DNA of 64,000 bases from Nocardioides sp. URHA0020 (GTDB lineage: Bacteria > Actinomycetota > Actinomycetes > Propionibacteriales > Nocardioidaceae), in contig NZ_KK211166.1 of NCBI RefSeq assembly GCF_000620705.1, positions 349,962-413,961 on the forward strand, written 5' to 3'. The translations under genes and the position numbers were made by a program. Positions 45,501-54,382 of the stretch are shown piece by piece (positions within the stretch are counted from its first letter, which is position 1; the number at the start of each line of letters is the position of its first letter). The notes under the pieces were generated by a model, which saw only the letters and a program-made list of their open reading frames with translations, searched no databases and was not told where the DNA came from.

Positions 45501-45737
45501 AAGGGCAAGAAGGTCGCGGTCTCGATCCGCGCCCTGTCGCCCGGCTTCACGGTGCCGGGCAAGGTGCGGCTGTCGTACGCCGGCAAGAGCCTCGGCTCGG
45601 AGACGCTGAAGAACGGCAAGACCGTGGTGCGGCTGCCCGCCAAGAGCAAGAAGGGCAGCTACAAGCTGAAGGTGTCGTACCTCGGAGCCACCGGGTTCGG
45701 CGCGACCAGCAGGACGGTCACCATCAAGGTGAAGTAG
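42591..45737 (+). CDS. Secreted M6 family metalloprotease (immune inhibitor A-like) with C-terminal Ig-like repeats
   Basis: A 1048-residue exported protease. The signal peptide is 1-26 with AHA cleavage. The peptidase M6 domain (about 90-430) has the extended zinc motif HEFGHDLGLPD with H339, E340, H343. A calcium-type DIDGDGDYNE precedes it. A beta-rich middle (about 460-760) has galactose-binding-like features. Two Ig/PKD-like repeats each contain a TYTVKPGD/SYVLKPAD motif (about 790-950). A Lys-rich beta module ends the protein. ATG at 42591 has CGGAGGG upstream. Substrates are probably extracellular proteins. Confidence 0.92.
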   Translation: MRRAISTVSSLAVAAVLPFVATPAHATEPGLKAPPAAAKDAKKLDNRPSPLASQRAAQRKQAVEQLANGDAKLKGRGKSRTIQLADGTEVDYPSSQSAKLLTFLVDFGDGTGNPAFPTQTAGPLNNEIPEPADSDNTTYWKSDFNRQHYQDMFFNGMPEQGNESFKDLYDEMSSGRFDLEGDVSDWVTVDHPESYYSAADGAENQPEMTNFIGDSANAWFAAASEGKTPQQVKDYLAQYDVWDRYDIDGDGDYNEPDGYIDHFQAVHAGEGEEAGAAPWAIWSHRWSANIAGYGDVGPTPSAECPACAPIGGVEIGNSGYYIYDYTTEPENGGLGVFSHEFGHDLGLPDYYDTGDGDNSNGYWTLMDSGSWLGHGEDSIGTGAGHMGPTEKLFLGWYGPETEDGFDDLAVVDGLSEEPQEITLGPSYHATSTGKQAVLVTLPDGHESADGPLDGNYLYSGTRDGTTVTATSPTIAVPSGSPELTASVSYSIENGYDYVYLQATDDGGTTWSNVTTSKSTGGAGITGIQKAYTDLTADLTAYAGKDVQLRWSYVTDGNTHGSGFAVQSLSVGDYSTSFGPDTDWTLNGFYSVVNGQYEYDFAQSYMAENRTFDGYDETLKQGPYSFDYATSAPNKVDHYSYEDGLLLYYSNGAYGDNNTSEHPGRGANLPVDAQPETIVWSGDGTPSAANGRLQSFDAAFDVDETHAVSLTKEVAAGHQSVDLPAHASVPVFEDTDPNAYYDADGGEGWFSTKVAGTGTMIQVVSSNETTDAKVLKIGSRFVAETTAAALTGSGAVDTTLTATAPAWFQEGAATSAATWLRDGEPIEGADGLTYTVKPGDVGHAIQVSFTGSKEGYSSTESVSDAVTAKEGAAPVATKAPKITGTAKVGSTLKVTKGTWPVAGTSSFVWSIAGKKVGTGTSYVLKPADAGKRVTVTERFVSPGYADGSASALSATVAKAKVSLSVKVGKAKKGKKVAVSIRALSPGFTVPGKVRLSYAGKSLGSETLKNGKTVVRLPAKSKKGSYKLKVSYLGATGFGATSRTVTIKVK

Positions 45738-45747
45738 TCGCACGAAG

Positions 45748-45782
45748 CGAAGGGCCCCGGTGCACTGCACCGGGGCCCTTCG
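45748..45782. terminator. Strong bidirectional terminator hairpin
   Basis: Near-perfect 17-nt arms (outer part CGAAGGGCCCCGGTG) meet at a short CACTG-type loop, 10 bp after the M6 protease stop and 21 bp from the convergent rpfB stop. Read on the minus strand the right flank is CATGACG; there is no long T-run on either side. Confidence 0.8.
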
Positions 45783-45803
45783 TCATGTCTGCGGATCAGC
45801 GGG

Positions 45804-47133
<1,330 letters not shown>

Positions 47134-48420
47134 GTGCCCGTCGCCCGGACCCCCTCCTTTGCCCCTCTGACCAGCGGAAACGGTGTCTCGCTGATGACCG
47201 CGGCCGCCGGACCCGACCTCGCCGCGCTGGACTGGGTCGAGACCGAGCTCTCCGCCGCGGGGACGGCGGCGTCGTACGGCGGCCACCCCGACGCGGCGTA
47301 CCGCACCCGCGTGGTCCTGCGGCGTCCGGCGACCGGGGGCAGCGGGACGCTGGTCGTCGAGTGGCTCAACGTCAGCAGCGGCTCGGACGCGGCCCCGGAC
47401 TGGACCTACCTGGCCGAGGAGCTGGTCCGGCGCGGGCACGCCTGGGCGGGCGTGTCGGCGCAGTACGTCGGGGTCGAGGGTGGGACGGCCGCGGTGGACG
47501 CCGGGGCCGGCGTCTCGGGGCTGAAGGGCGTCGACCCCGTCCGGTACGGCGACCTGGCGCACCCGGGCGACGCGTACTGCTACGACATCTACACCCAGGT
47601 CGCCCGCGGCCTGGCCGCCGACCTCGGCGCGACCTGCGTGCTGGCGATCGGCGAGTCGCAGTCGGCGTTCGCGCTCACGACGTACGCGAACGTGGTCCAG
47701 CCGGACGCCGGGGTCTTCGACGGGTTCCTGGTGCACAGCCGCGGCGGCGTCGGGCTGCCGCTGGGGGCCGTGGGGCGCGGGGTGGACCTGGTCGAGCGGA
47801 TGGGCGGCGACCCCGTGACGATCCGGACCGACCTCCCGGTGCCGGTGATCATCGTGCAGACCGAGGGCGACCTCTTCGGCCGGCTCGACTACCTGCCCGC
47901 CCGGCAGCCGGACTCGGCACTGGTCCGGTTGTGGGAGGTGGCGGGGGCCGCCCATGCCGACCTCGTCCAGATCGGGGAGTTCGAGCCGTTCCTCGGCTGT
48001 CCGGACCCGGTGAACCGGGGTCAGCAGGGGTACGTCGTCCGCGCGGCGCTGCGGTGGCTGGAGTCCTGGGCGCGCGGCGGGGCCGCGCCGCCTGCTGCTC
48101 CGCGGCTGTCGGTGGTCGGTGCGGGCTTCGAGCTGGACGCGGCCGGCAACGTGGTCGGCGGCGTCCGCACGCCCGTGGTGGAGGCGGCCGTCCAGGTGCT
48201 CTCCGGCCTCGCCGCTCCCGACGCCTCCCCGATCTGCGCGCTCTTCGGGCGCACGCTGCCGATCCCGCCCGAGGTGCTGGCCGACCTCTGGCCGTCGCGG
48301 GCGGCGTACCTGACGGCGTACGAGACGGCGACGGATGCCGCGATCGCGGCCGGGTTCGTGCTGGCGGACGACCGCGACGCCGTACTCGCGGACGCCCGGC
48401 CGGACCTGCTGCCCGCTTGA
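47134..48420 (+). CDS. Alpha/beta hydrolase domain-containing protein (PF20091-like)
   Basis: A 428-residue cytoplasmic protein of the large alpha/beta hydrolase group. The nucleophile is probably Ser175 in GESQS, the acid Asp in QTEGDLFG, and the base His in VAGAAHAD. Features such as VVEWLNVSSG, GHAWAGVSAQ and DIYTQVARGL are typical of this poorly studied family. GTG at 47134 follows a -10-like TAAAGT. It is divergent from rpfB and convergent with tatD. Substrate unknown. Confidence 0.8.
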   Translation: MPVARTPSFAPLTSGNGVSLMTAAAGPDLAALDWVETELSAAGTAASYGGHPDAAYRTRVVLRRPATGGSGTLVVEWLNVSSGSDAAPDWTYLAEELVRRGHAWAGVSAQYVGVEGGTAAVDAGAGVSGLKGVDPVRYGDLAHPGDAYCYDIYTQVARGLAADLGATCVLAIGESQSAFALTTYANVVQPDAGVFDGFLVHSRGGVGLPLGAVGRGVDLVERMGGDPVTIRTDLPVPVIIVQTEGDLFGRLDYLPARQPDSALVRLWEVAGAAHADLVQIGEFEPFLGCPDPVNRGQQGYVVRAALRWLESWARGGAAPPAAPRLSVVGAGFELDAAGNVVGGVRTPVVEAAVQVLSGLAAPDASPICALFGRTLPIPPEVLADLWPSRAAYLTAYETATDAAIAAGFVLADDRDAVLADARPDLLPA

Positions 48421-48438
48421 CTCCTCGGGCACTTCGTC

Positions 48439-48470
48439 AACTTCTGGGGGCGTGCAGAGGCCGAGAAGTT
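48439..48470. repeat. Short inverted repeat beside a long palindrome
   Basis: AACTTCT at 48439-48445 pairs with AGAAGTT at 48464-48470 around an 18-nt loop containing GGGGGCGTG, whose complement CACGCCCCC recurs within the tatD 3' end. It forms part of a nested secondary structure in this convergent spacer. Confidence 0.5.
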
Positions 48471-48472
48471 CA

Positions 48473-48498
48473 GGGATACCCGGTTAACCGGGTATCCC
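48473..48498. terminator. 26-bp perfect palindrome between convergent genes
   Basis: A 13-bp arm GGGATACCCGGTT meets its exact complement with no loop, centred on GTTAAC. It lies 4 bp past the tatD stop and 52 bp past the hydrolase stop, so a bidirectional terminator is the simplest reading. There is no T-tract; a protein-binding site is the alternative. Confidence 0.6.
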
Positions 48499-48501
48499 CG
48501 G

Positions 48502-49326
48502 CTACCACGCCCCCCCGAACGCCACCTCCGTGTTGCCGTCGATCGCAGCGCAGAGATCGGCGAGGTCGTCACCGCGGACCTCGGCCATCGCCCGGACGGT
48601 GAGCGGCACCAGGTAGGAGGCGTTGACCTGGCCGCGGTGCGGCGTCGGGGTGAGGTACGGCGCGTCGGTCTCGACCAGCACCCGGTCGAGGGGGGTGATC
48701 GCGAGCGCGTCGCGCAGGTCCCCGGCATTCTTGAAGGTCACCGTGCCGGCGAAGGACAGGTGCGCGCCGCGGTCGAGGCAGGCGCGGGCGAAGGCGGCGT
48801 CGCCGGAGAAGCAGTGCATCACCCACCGCTCGGGCAGGCTTTCGGAGTCGAGCACGCGCAGCACGTCGTCGTGGGCGTCGCGGTCGTGGATCACCAGCGT
48901 CTTGTCGAGCCGCTTGGCGAGATCGATGTGCCGTCGGAACGACTCCTCCTGCACGGCCCGACCCTCCTCGCCGGTGCGGAAGTGGTCGAGCCCGGTCTCG
49001 CCCACCGCCCGCACGCGGTCGTGCGCGCCGGCCAGAGCCTCGATCTCGGCCATCGCCTCGTCCAGGGAGTCCAACCGGGGCGCCTCGTTGGGGTGCAGGG
49101 CGACGCCCGCCACCAGGGAGGGGTACGCCGACGCGGCCTCGACCGCCCACCGGGCACCGGGCAGGTCGCAGCCGATCTGCACGATCCGGCGTACGCCGAC
49201 CGCGGCCGCCGCTGCCAGGGCCTCCGGCACCGGGACCGCGGGGTCGTCGCCGCGCCCGATGTCCAGGTGGCAGTGGTTGTCGACGACCGGGTGCGGGAGC
49301 GGCTCCGGGGCCGGCGGTCGGGTCAC
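48502..49326 (-). CDS. tatD: TatD family hydrolase / deoxyribonuclease
   Basis: A 274-residue metal-dependent hydrolase. The N-terminal metal motif DNHCHLD has H18 and H20. Further ligands lie in GVALHPNEAP, VGETGLD, IHDRDAHDD and MHCFSGD, with a catalytic Asp in ETDAPYLTP. TatD proteins act as 3'-5' nucleases in repair or D-aminoacyl hydrolases. GTG at 49326 overlaps the upstream hydrolase by 4 nt. Belongs to the rsmI-tatD-rpfB-rsmA block. Confidence 0.93.
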   Translation of the reverse strand: MTRPPAPEPLPHPVVDNHCHLDIGRGDDPAVPVPEALAAAAAVGVRRIVQIGCDLPGARWAVEAASAYPSLVAGVALHPNEAPRLDSLDEAMAEIEALAGAHDRVRAVGETGLDHFRTGEEGRAVQEESFRRHIDLAKRLDKTLVIHDRDAHDDVLRVLDSESLPERWVMHCFSGDAAFARACLDRGAHLSFAGTVTFKNAGDLRDALAITPLDRVLVETDAPYLTPTPHRGQVNASYLVPLTVRAMAEVRGDDLADLCAAIDGNTEVAFGGAW

Positions 49327-50174
49327 GAACCGTCCTCGCTCGCGCGCACCCGCCCGATGATCGCCGCGGCGCAGGCGTCGGCCGCCTGCGTCGGGATCCA
49401 GTGGCTGACCCCGCTCAGCTCGATGAACTCGTACGGCGCGTCCACCCACCGAGCCGTGGCCTCGGCGCCGCCACGGGTGATCGCGATGTCGCGGTCGCTC
49501 CACACGAAGGTCGTCGGCACGGTCGCCTTGTGGTCGGTGGAGCCCGGCTTGAGCAGCGGGAGCGCGCGATACCAGCCCAGCGCGTGCGGGAGCGCGCCGT
49601 ACGCCACGATCTCGCGGCGGAAGCGAGCGACGTCGTCCTCGCTCATGCCGGCCTTGCGCATGCTCTGGTCGAAGGGACCGCCGGCCACGCGGGCGCTGAG
49701 CTCCGGCAGCAGCGGCACGTTGAAGAAGGCCATGTAGCGCGAGCGACGGCGCTGGCTCCTGGACTTCATCGCCCGGGCGAACGCGGCCGGGTGCGGCACC
49801 GAGATCGCCGTCCAGCTGCGCACCAGGTCGGGGCGACGGAGCCCGACGGCCCAGCCGACGGCCGCGCCCCAGTCATGGCCCACGAGGTGCACCGGACCGC
49901 CGATCTCCTCGATCAGGGCGACGACGTCGCCGACGAGGAGCTGCATCCGGTAGTCGCGACGGCGGCGCGGCCGGGCGCCGGGCGAGTAGCCGCGCTGGTC
50001 GAGCGCGATCGTGCGCAGCCCCTCCTCGTGCAGCAGCGGCGCGACCAGGCGCCAGGTCGAGCTGCGCTCGGGGAAGCCGTGCAGCAGCACGACCGGGGTG
50101 CCGTCGCGCGGACCCTCGTCGAGGACGTCGAAGGTGAGGCCGTCGTGGTGCAGCGTGCGGATGTGATCGCTCAT
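49323..50174 (-). CDS. Alpha/beta hydrolase, epoxide hydrolase/dehalogenase-like
   Basis: A 283-residue hydrolase. The oxyanion motif is [10 protein letters not shown], and the nucleophile is Asp101 in GHDWGAA, so an alkyl-ester mechanism (epoxide hydrolase or haloalkane dehalogenase type) is expected rather than esterase. Base His lies in LSGVSHWIP and the acid in SDRDI. It is embedded between rsmI and tatD with 4-nt overlaps on both sides, where many actinobacteria carry metG nearby. Substrate unknown. Confidence 0.87.
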   Translation of the reverse strand: MSDHIRTLHHDGLTFDVLDEGPRDGTPVVLLHGFPERSSTWRLVAPLLHEEGLRTIALDQRGYSPGARPRRRRDYRMQLLVGDVVALIEEIGGPVHLVGHDWGAAVGWAVGLRRPDLVRSWTAISVPHPAAFARAMKSRSQRRRSRYMAFFNVPLLPELSARVAGGPFDQSMRKAGMSEDDVARFRREIVAYGALPHALGWYRALPLLKPGSTDHKATVPTTFVWSDRDIAITRGGAEATARWVDAPYEFIELSGVSHWIPTQAADACAAAIIGRVRASEDGS

Positions 50175-51025
50175 GCCTTCTTCTCTCCCCCGTGGACGAG
50201 GTTGTAGACGTCCCGCTTCGGTACGCCGGCGCGCCGCGCGACCTCGACGATCGCGTCCTTGCGGCGCTCGCCCTCGGCCTCGAGCTCGGCCACCGCCGCC
50301 AGCAGGCTGGCGGGGTCCGAGCCGACCTCGGCGTACGGCGCCGCTCCGGCGACGACGATCGTGACCTCGCCGCGCACCCCCTCGCCCGCCCAGGTGACCA
50401 GCTCGGCGAGCGGCCCGCGGCGTACCTCCTCATGGGTCTTGGTCAGCTCCCGGCACACCGCCGCCGCCCGCTCGCCGCCCCAGGCCTGCGCCATCGCGGC
50501 CAGCGCCGCCTCGGTGCGGTGCGGGGCCTCGAAGAAGACCATGGTGCGCTGCTCGCGCAGCAGGTCGGCGAGCCGTCGTGACCGCTCCCCCGGCTTGCGC
50601 GGCAGGAAGCCCTCGAAGCAGAACCGGTCCACCGGCAGTCCGCTGACCGCCAGCGCGGTCAGCACCGCCGACGGACCGGGCACCGCCGTGACGACGATGT
50701 CGTGCTCGACCGCGGCGACCACCAGCCGGTAGCCGGGGTCGGAGACGCTGGGCATGCCGGCGTCGGTCACGAGGAGGACCCGTTCGCCCGCCAGCAGCGC
50801 CTCCAGCAGCACCGGGGTCCGCGCCGACTCGTTGCCCTCGAAGTACGACACGATCCGGCCGGTCACGGTGACCCCGAGGTCGTTGGTCAGTCGGCGTAGC
50901 CGGCGGGTGTCCTCGGCAGCCACGACGTCGGCCGTCGCCAGCTCCTCGGCGAGACGCGGTGGAGCATCGGCGACCCGGCCGATCGGCGTGGCTGCGAGGA
51001 CGAGCACGCCGGCGTCAGGAGTCAC
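50171..51025 (-). CDS. rsmI: 16S rRNA (cytidine1402-2'-O)-methyltransferase
   Basis: A 284-residue SAM-dependent enzyme of the tetrapyrrole methylase fold. Diagnostic stretches are [39 protein letters not shown] and [17 protein letters not shown]. The start is GTG at 51025, 18 bp from the divergent mannosyltransferase start. Its stop overlaps the downstream hydrolase by 4 nt. Confidence 0.94.
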   Translation of the reverse strand: MTPDAGVLVLAATPIGRVADAPPRLAEELATADVVAAEDTRRLRRLTNDLGVTVTGRIVSYFEGNESARTPVLLEALLAGERVLLVTDAGMPSVSDPGYRLVVAAVEHDIVVTAVPGPSAVLTALAVSGLPVDRFCFEGFLPRKPGERSRRLADLLREQRTMVFFEAPHRTEAALAAMAQAWGGERAAAVCRELTKTHEEVRRGPLAELVTWAGEGVRGEVTIVVAGAAPYAEVGSDPASLLAAVAELEAEGERRKDAIVEVARRAGVPKRDVYNLVHGGEKKA

Positions 51026-51029
51026 GTTC

Positions 51030-51035
51030 TAGAGT
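51030..51035 (+). promoter_or_regulatory. Candidate leaderless -10 element of the mannosyltransferase gene
   Basis: TAGAGT ends 8 bp before the GTG at 51044, leaving no room for a ribosome site. Confidence 0.42.
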
Positions 51036-51043
51036 CTTCCACC

Positions 51044-52723
51044 GTGACGACCGCCGCGCCGCCCGAGCCCCCGAAGGAGCGTGTCGGCCTCTCCACCAAC
51101 GCCGCCGGCAACGCCGTACCTTCGGCGTGGCAGCGGGCCCGCGCGCGGGTGCGCGCCGAGGACCCGTTCGTCGGGTGGGCGGGCAGCATCGGCGTCGCCC
51201 TGATCGCGCTCTTCCTGCGGCTGTGGCACCTCGGCCGACCGCACGAGTTCGAGTTCGACGAGACGTACTACGCCAAGGACGCCTGGTCGATGCTCCACCA
51301 CGGCTACGCGCGCGACTACGTCGACAAGGCCAACGACAACATCCTCGCCGGCCAGACGACCGGCCAGTGGAAGTCGACCCCGGAGATGGTCGTCCACCCC
51401 GACGTCGGCAAGTGGCTGATCGCGCTGGGCGAGAAGGCCTTCGGCATGGACCCCTTCGGCTGGCGGGTCTCGGCGGCCGTGGTGGGTGCGCTGATGGTGC
51501 TGGTGATGTGCCGCCTGGCGCGCCGCCTGACCGGGTCCACGCTGCTGGGCTGCATCGCCGGCCTGCTGCTCTGCTTCGACGGCCTGCACTTCGTGCTGTC
51601 CCGGCTCGCGCTCCTCGACATCTTCGTCGCCTTCTTCATCCTCTGCGGCGTGCACTGCGTCGTCGCCGACCGGGACTGGTACCGCGCCAGGATGGCCCGG
51701 CTCGTGCCCGAGCAGATCGACGACACCCGGGCCTGGGGTCCCGTACGCCGGCTGCTCCTCCGGCCGTGGCTGCTGGCGGCCGGCATCTGCTGGGGCCTCG
51801 CGTGCGGCACCAAGTGGGAGGCCGTCTACCCGATGGCGGCCTTCGGGCTGCTCGCGTGGCTCTGGTCGGCCGGGGCGCGGCGCTCGTTCGGCGTCCGCTG
51901 GTCGGTGCCGAGGTCGGCGATCGTCGACGGCATCCCCGCCTTCGTGCAGATCGTGCTGGTCGCCCTGGTCGTCTACGTCGCGAGCTGGACCGGCTGGCTC
52001 GTCAACGCCCACGCCTACGAGCAGGACCTCTCCGCGACGCAGTACACCCACTACGCCGGCGGCAAGGACTGGCCGACCGCCACCGAGCCTGACGCGAGCG
52101 GCCTCGGGGAGGTCACCCAGTCGCTGCGGTCGCTCTGGTACTACCACCACGACGTCTACGACTTCCACACCCACTTCCTCAACGACAGCACCCACACCTA
52201 CGCCTCCAAGCCGTCCGGCTGGCTGCTGCTCAACCGGCCGGTCGGGGTCGCCGCCGACACCGACATCAAGCCGGGCACGCAGGGATGCGACGCCCCGGCG
52301 GGCAGCGACTGCCTGCGCCAGGTGCTGCTGCTCGGGTCGCCGGCCGTCTGGTGGGCCGGGTGCCTGGCCCTGCTGCTGGCGGTGGTGATGTGGATCGGGG
52401 CGCGGGACTGGAGGTACGGCGTCGCCGTGGTCGGCGCGGCCTCGACCTGGCTGCCGTGGTTGCAGTACGACGACCGCCCGATCTTCTCCTTCTACGCGAT
52501 CATCACGCTGCCGTTCATGGTGCTCGCGATCACGCTCGCCATCGGCCAGCTGCTCGGGCGCTCGACCGCGCCCTCGCCACGGCGTACGGCCGGCGTCGTG
52601 GTGGCCGGCGCCTACCTGGTGCTGGTGCTGCTGAACTTCGCCTGGTTCTGGCCGATCTGGACCAACGGGCTGCTGACCCACAGCGAGTGGATGGACCGGA
52701 TCTGGTTCACCCGCTGGATCTAG
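51044..52723 (+). CDS. pmt: Dolichyl/polyprenyl-phosphate-mannose protein mannosyltransferase
   Basis: A 559-residue GT39 family membrane enzyme transferring mannose from polyprenyl-phosphate-mannose to Ser/Thr of exported proteins. Catalytic D72 and E73 lie in FEFDETYYAKD in the first extracytoplasmic loop. Family motifs HPDVGKWLIALG and GTKWEAVYPM are present, with about ten to eleven membrane segments and the terminal conserved WMDRIWF region. GTG at 51044 follows TAGAGT. It is divergent from rsmI, a placement common in actinobacteria. The window's exported proteins are possible substrates. Confidence 0.93.
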   Translation: MTTAAPPEPPKERVGLSTNAAGNAVPSAWQRARARVRAEDPFVGWAGSIGVALIALFLRLWHLGRPHEFEFDETYYAKDAWSMLHHGYARDYVDKANDNILAGQTTGQWKSTPEMVVHPDVGKWLIALGEKAFGMDPFGWRVSAAVVGALMVLVMCRLARRLTGSTLLGCIAGLLLCFDGLHFVLSRLALLDIFVAFFILCGVHCVVADRDWYRARMARLVPEQIDDTRAWGPVRRLLLRPWLLAAGICWGLACGTKWEAVYPMAAFGLLAWLWSAGARRSFGVRWSVPRSAIVDGIPAFVQIVLVALVVYVASWTGWLVNAHAYEQDLSATQYTHYAGGKDWPTATEPDASGLGEVTQSLRSLWYYHHDVYDFHTHFLNDSTHTYASKPSGWLLLNRPVGVAADTDIKPGTQGCDAPAGSDCLRQVLLLGSPAVWWAGCLALLLAVVMWIGARDWRYGVAVVGAASTWLPWLQYDDRPIFSFYAIITLPFMVLAITLAIGQLLGRSTAPSPRRTAGVVVAGAYLVLVLLNFAWFWPIWTNGLLTHSEWMDRIWFTRWI

Positions 52724-53664
52724 AGGCCCAGCAGCTCCTGCACCCACGACCACATCCGGTCACGCTCGGCGTCGCCGGTGCGGGTACGCCGTAGGAGCTG
52801 CGTCGGTCGCGGCTGCCGATCGTGCCAGAGCCGACCGCCCGCGGGAGGCGGCTGGGTCGCGGAGATCCAGACGGTCGTGTCCGCACCCTCGGCGGCGTCT
52901 CGCAGCAGCGGACCGGTGATCTTGCGGAAGGTCGGCAGCGACTCCGCGACTCCCGGGGTGTCGGCCCAGCCGGGGTGGGTCGCGTGCACGTCGACGCCGC
53001 GCGGCTGCCAGCGTCGCTGGAGGATCGGGAGCAGCTCGATCTGGGCGCGCTTGCTGCGCGCGTACGCCGTCGTGCCCGAGTACTTCCCGGTCACGAACTC
53101 CGGGTCGTCCTCCCGCAGCCGCTGGGTGTACATGCCACCGGAGGTCACCATCACCACCCGGCCGTCGCGCAGACGGTCCCCCAGCAGCTCGGTCATCAGC
53201 ACCGGCGAGAGCACGTGCAGCGCCATCGTCATCTCGTGACCCTGCGGCGACTCGGTGCGGGTCGGCGGCATCGCGCCGGCATTGTGGACGAGGACGTCGA
53301 CGTCCGCCGAGTCGGCCGCGACGAAACGCCGTACGTCGTCGAGGTCGGCCAGGTCGCAGCGCTGCACGTCGAGCCTCGCGAGCGGTCGCCGGCCCTGGAT
53401 CTCACGGACGACCGCGGCGCCCTTGTCGGTGTCGCGCACGACCAGGACGACCTCGGCGCCCAGCGCGGCCAGCCCCTCGGCGGTCGCGGCGCCCAGCCCG
53501 CTGCTGGCTCCGGTGACCAGGGCCCGCCTGCCCGCCAGGGCGTCGGTCGGCGGGTCGGCCGGCCAGGTCGACAGGCGCCGGCGTACGGCGGGGCCCAACC
53601 GGGTGTAGCCGGGCGCGACCGTGCGGTCCATGGCGGTGTCGATGAGCCGTGCGAGGCTGGGCAT
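52720..53664 (-). CDS. SDR family oxidoreductase (DHRS12-like)
   Basis: A 314-residue short-chain dehydrogenase. Cofactor motif TGASSGLG follows a 47-residue N-terminal extension. NAG is in HNAGAMPP and the catalytic YxxxK is YARSK. The C-terminal AEGADTTVWI segment is typical of the retinol dehydrogenase/DHRS12-like subgroup. ATG at 53664 was chosen; a longer frame would overlap the divergent PPOX gene. It converges on the mannosyltransferase with a 4-bp overlap of stops. Substrate unknown. Confidence 0.85.
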   Translation of the reverse strand: MPSLARLIDTAMDRTVAPGYTRLGPAVRRRLSTWPADPPTDALAGRRALVTGASSGLGAATAEGLAALGAEVVLVVRDTDKGAAVVREIQGRRPLARLDVQRCDLADLDDVRRFVAADSADVDVLVHNAGAMPPTRTESPQGHEMTMALHVLSPVLMTELLGDRLRDGRVVMVTSGGMYTQRLREDDPEFVTGKYSGTTAYARSKRAQIELLPILQRRWQPRGVDVHATHPGWADTPGVAESLPTFRKITGPLLRDAAEGADTTVWISATQPPPAGGRLWHDRQPRPTQLLRRTRTGDAERDRMWSWVQELLGL

Positions 53665-53704
53665 GCCCCGACCGTATCCAGTGGGGGCGTGCCAGCATGT
53701 GCGG

Positions 53705-54112
53705 GTGACCTCCTGGCAGCCCGACTGGGCCGACATCCCTTCCGCGCTCCTGGAGTTCTGGACCGAGCGCCACCTCTGCACACTCACGACGCTCCGCGCC
53801 GACGGCCGACCCCACCTCGTGCCGGTCGGGGTCGCGCTCGACGTCGAGCAGCGCTGCGCGTGGGTGATCACCAACGGCTCCTCCCGCAAGGCCCGGCACG
53901 CCGCCGCCGACGGTCGGGTCGCGGCCTGCCAGGTCGAGGGTGGTCGCTGGTCGACCATCGAGGGCACCGCCGAGGTGCTCTCCGACGAGGTCTCCGTCGC
54001 GCGTGCGGTGGAGAGGTACGCCGCGCGCTACCGCACCCCGAAGCCCAATCCGCAGCGGGTGGCACTGCGGATCGAGGTGGACCGGTTCCTGGTCTCCTCC
54101 GGCCTCGTGTGA
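53705..54112 (+). CDS. PPOX-class F420/FMN-dependent oxidoreductase (TIGR03618-like)
   Basis: A 135-residue split-barrel flavoprotein with the family pattern LCTLTTLRADGRPHLVPVG, SSRKARH and GRWSTIEGTAEV. Such small proteins in actinobacteria bind F420 or FMN and reduce quinones, biliverdin or similar compounds. GTG at 53705 was preferred, with GTG at 53699 as an alternative. It is divergent from the SDR gene and lies 11 bp before the DUF3263 gene. Confidence 0.84.
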   Translation: MTSWQPDWADIPSALLEFWTERHLCTLTTLRADGRPHLVPVGVALDVEQRCAWVITNGSSRKARHAAADGRVAACQVEGGRWSTIEGTAEVLSDEVSVARAVERYAARYRTPKPNPQRVALRIEVDRFLVSSGLV

Positions 54113-54123
54113 GGATCTGTGCC

Positions 54124-54375
54124 ATGGACGACCTCACCGACCTCGACCGCGAGATCCTCGCGTTCGAGGACGACTGGGTCACCCACGCGGGCGCCAAGGA
54201 CGAGGTCATCCGCGAGCGGTTCGACCTGACCCCGACCGGCTACCACCAGCTCCTCAACCGGCTGATCGACCTGCCGGCCGCCGAGGCGCACGCGCCCCGG
54301 CTGGTCCGTCGGCTGCGCCGGCGCCGGACCGCCCGCCACGAGGAGCGCAGCGCCCGGCGGTCCGCCACCGCCTGA
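54124..54375 (+). CDS. DUF3263 family small basic protein
   Basis: An 83-residue actinobacterial protein. The conserved core LTDLDREILAFEDDW, then a helix-turn-helix-like ERFDLTPTGYHQLLNRLID, suggests DNA binding. The tail is Arg-rich. ATG at 54124. In relatives DUF3263 genes often lie near cell-wall or housekeeping genes; here it follows the PPOX gene. Function unknown. Confidence 0.82.
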   Translation: MDDLTDLDREILAFEDDWVTHAGAKDEVIRERFDLTPTGYHQLLNRLIDLPAAEAHAPRLVRRLRRRRTARHEERSARRSATA

Positions 54376-54382
54376 CCCGTCG

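Noticed and set aside
42354..45770. A very long open frame (over 1100 codons) on the minus strand opposite the M6 protease.
   Set aside because: Its translation is a Val/Gly/Arg/Leu-rich mirror without domains, opposite an M6 protease with signal peptide and zinc motif. It is a high-G+C antisense shadow.
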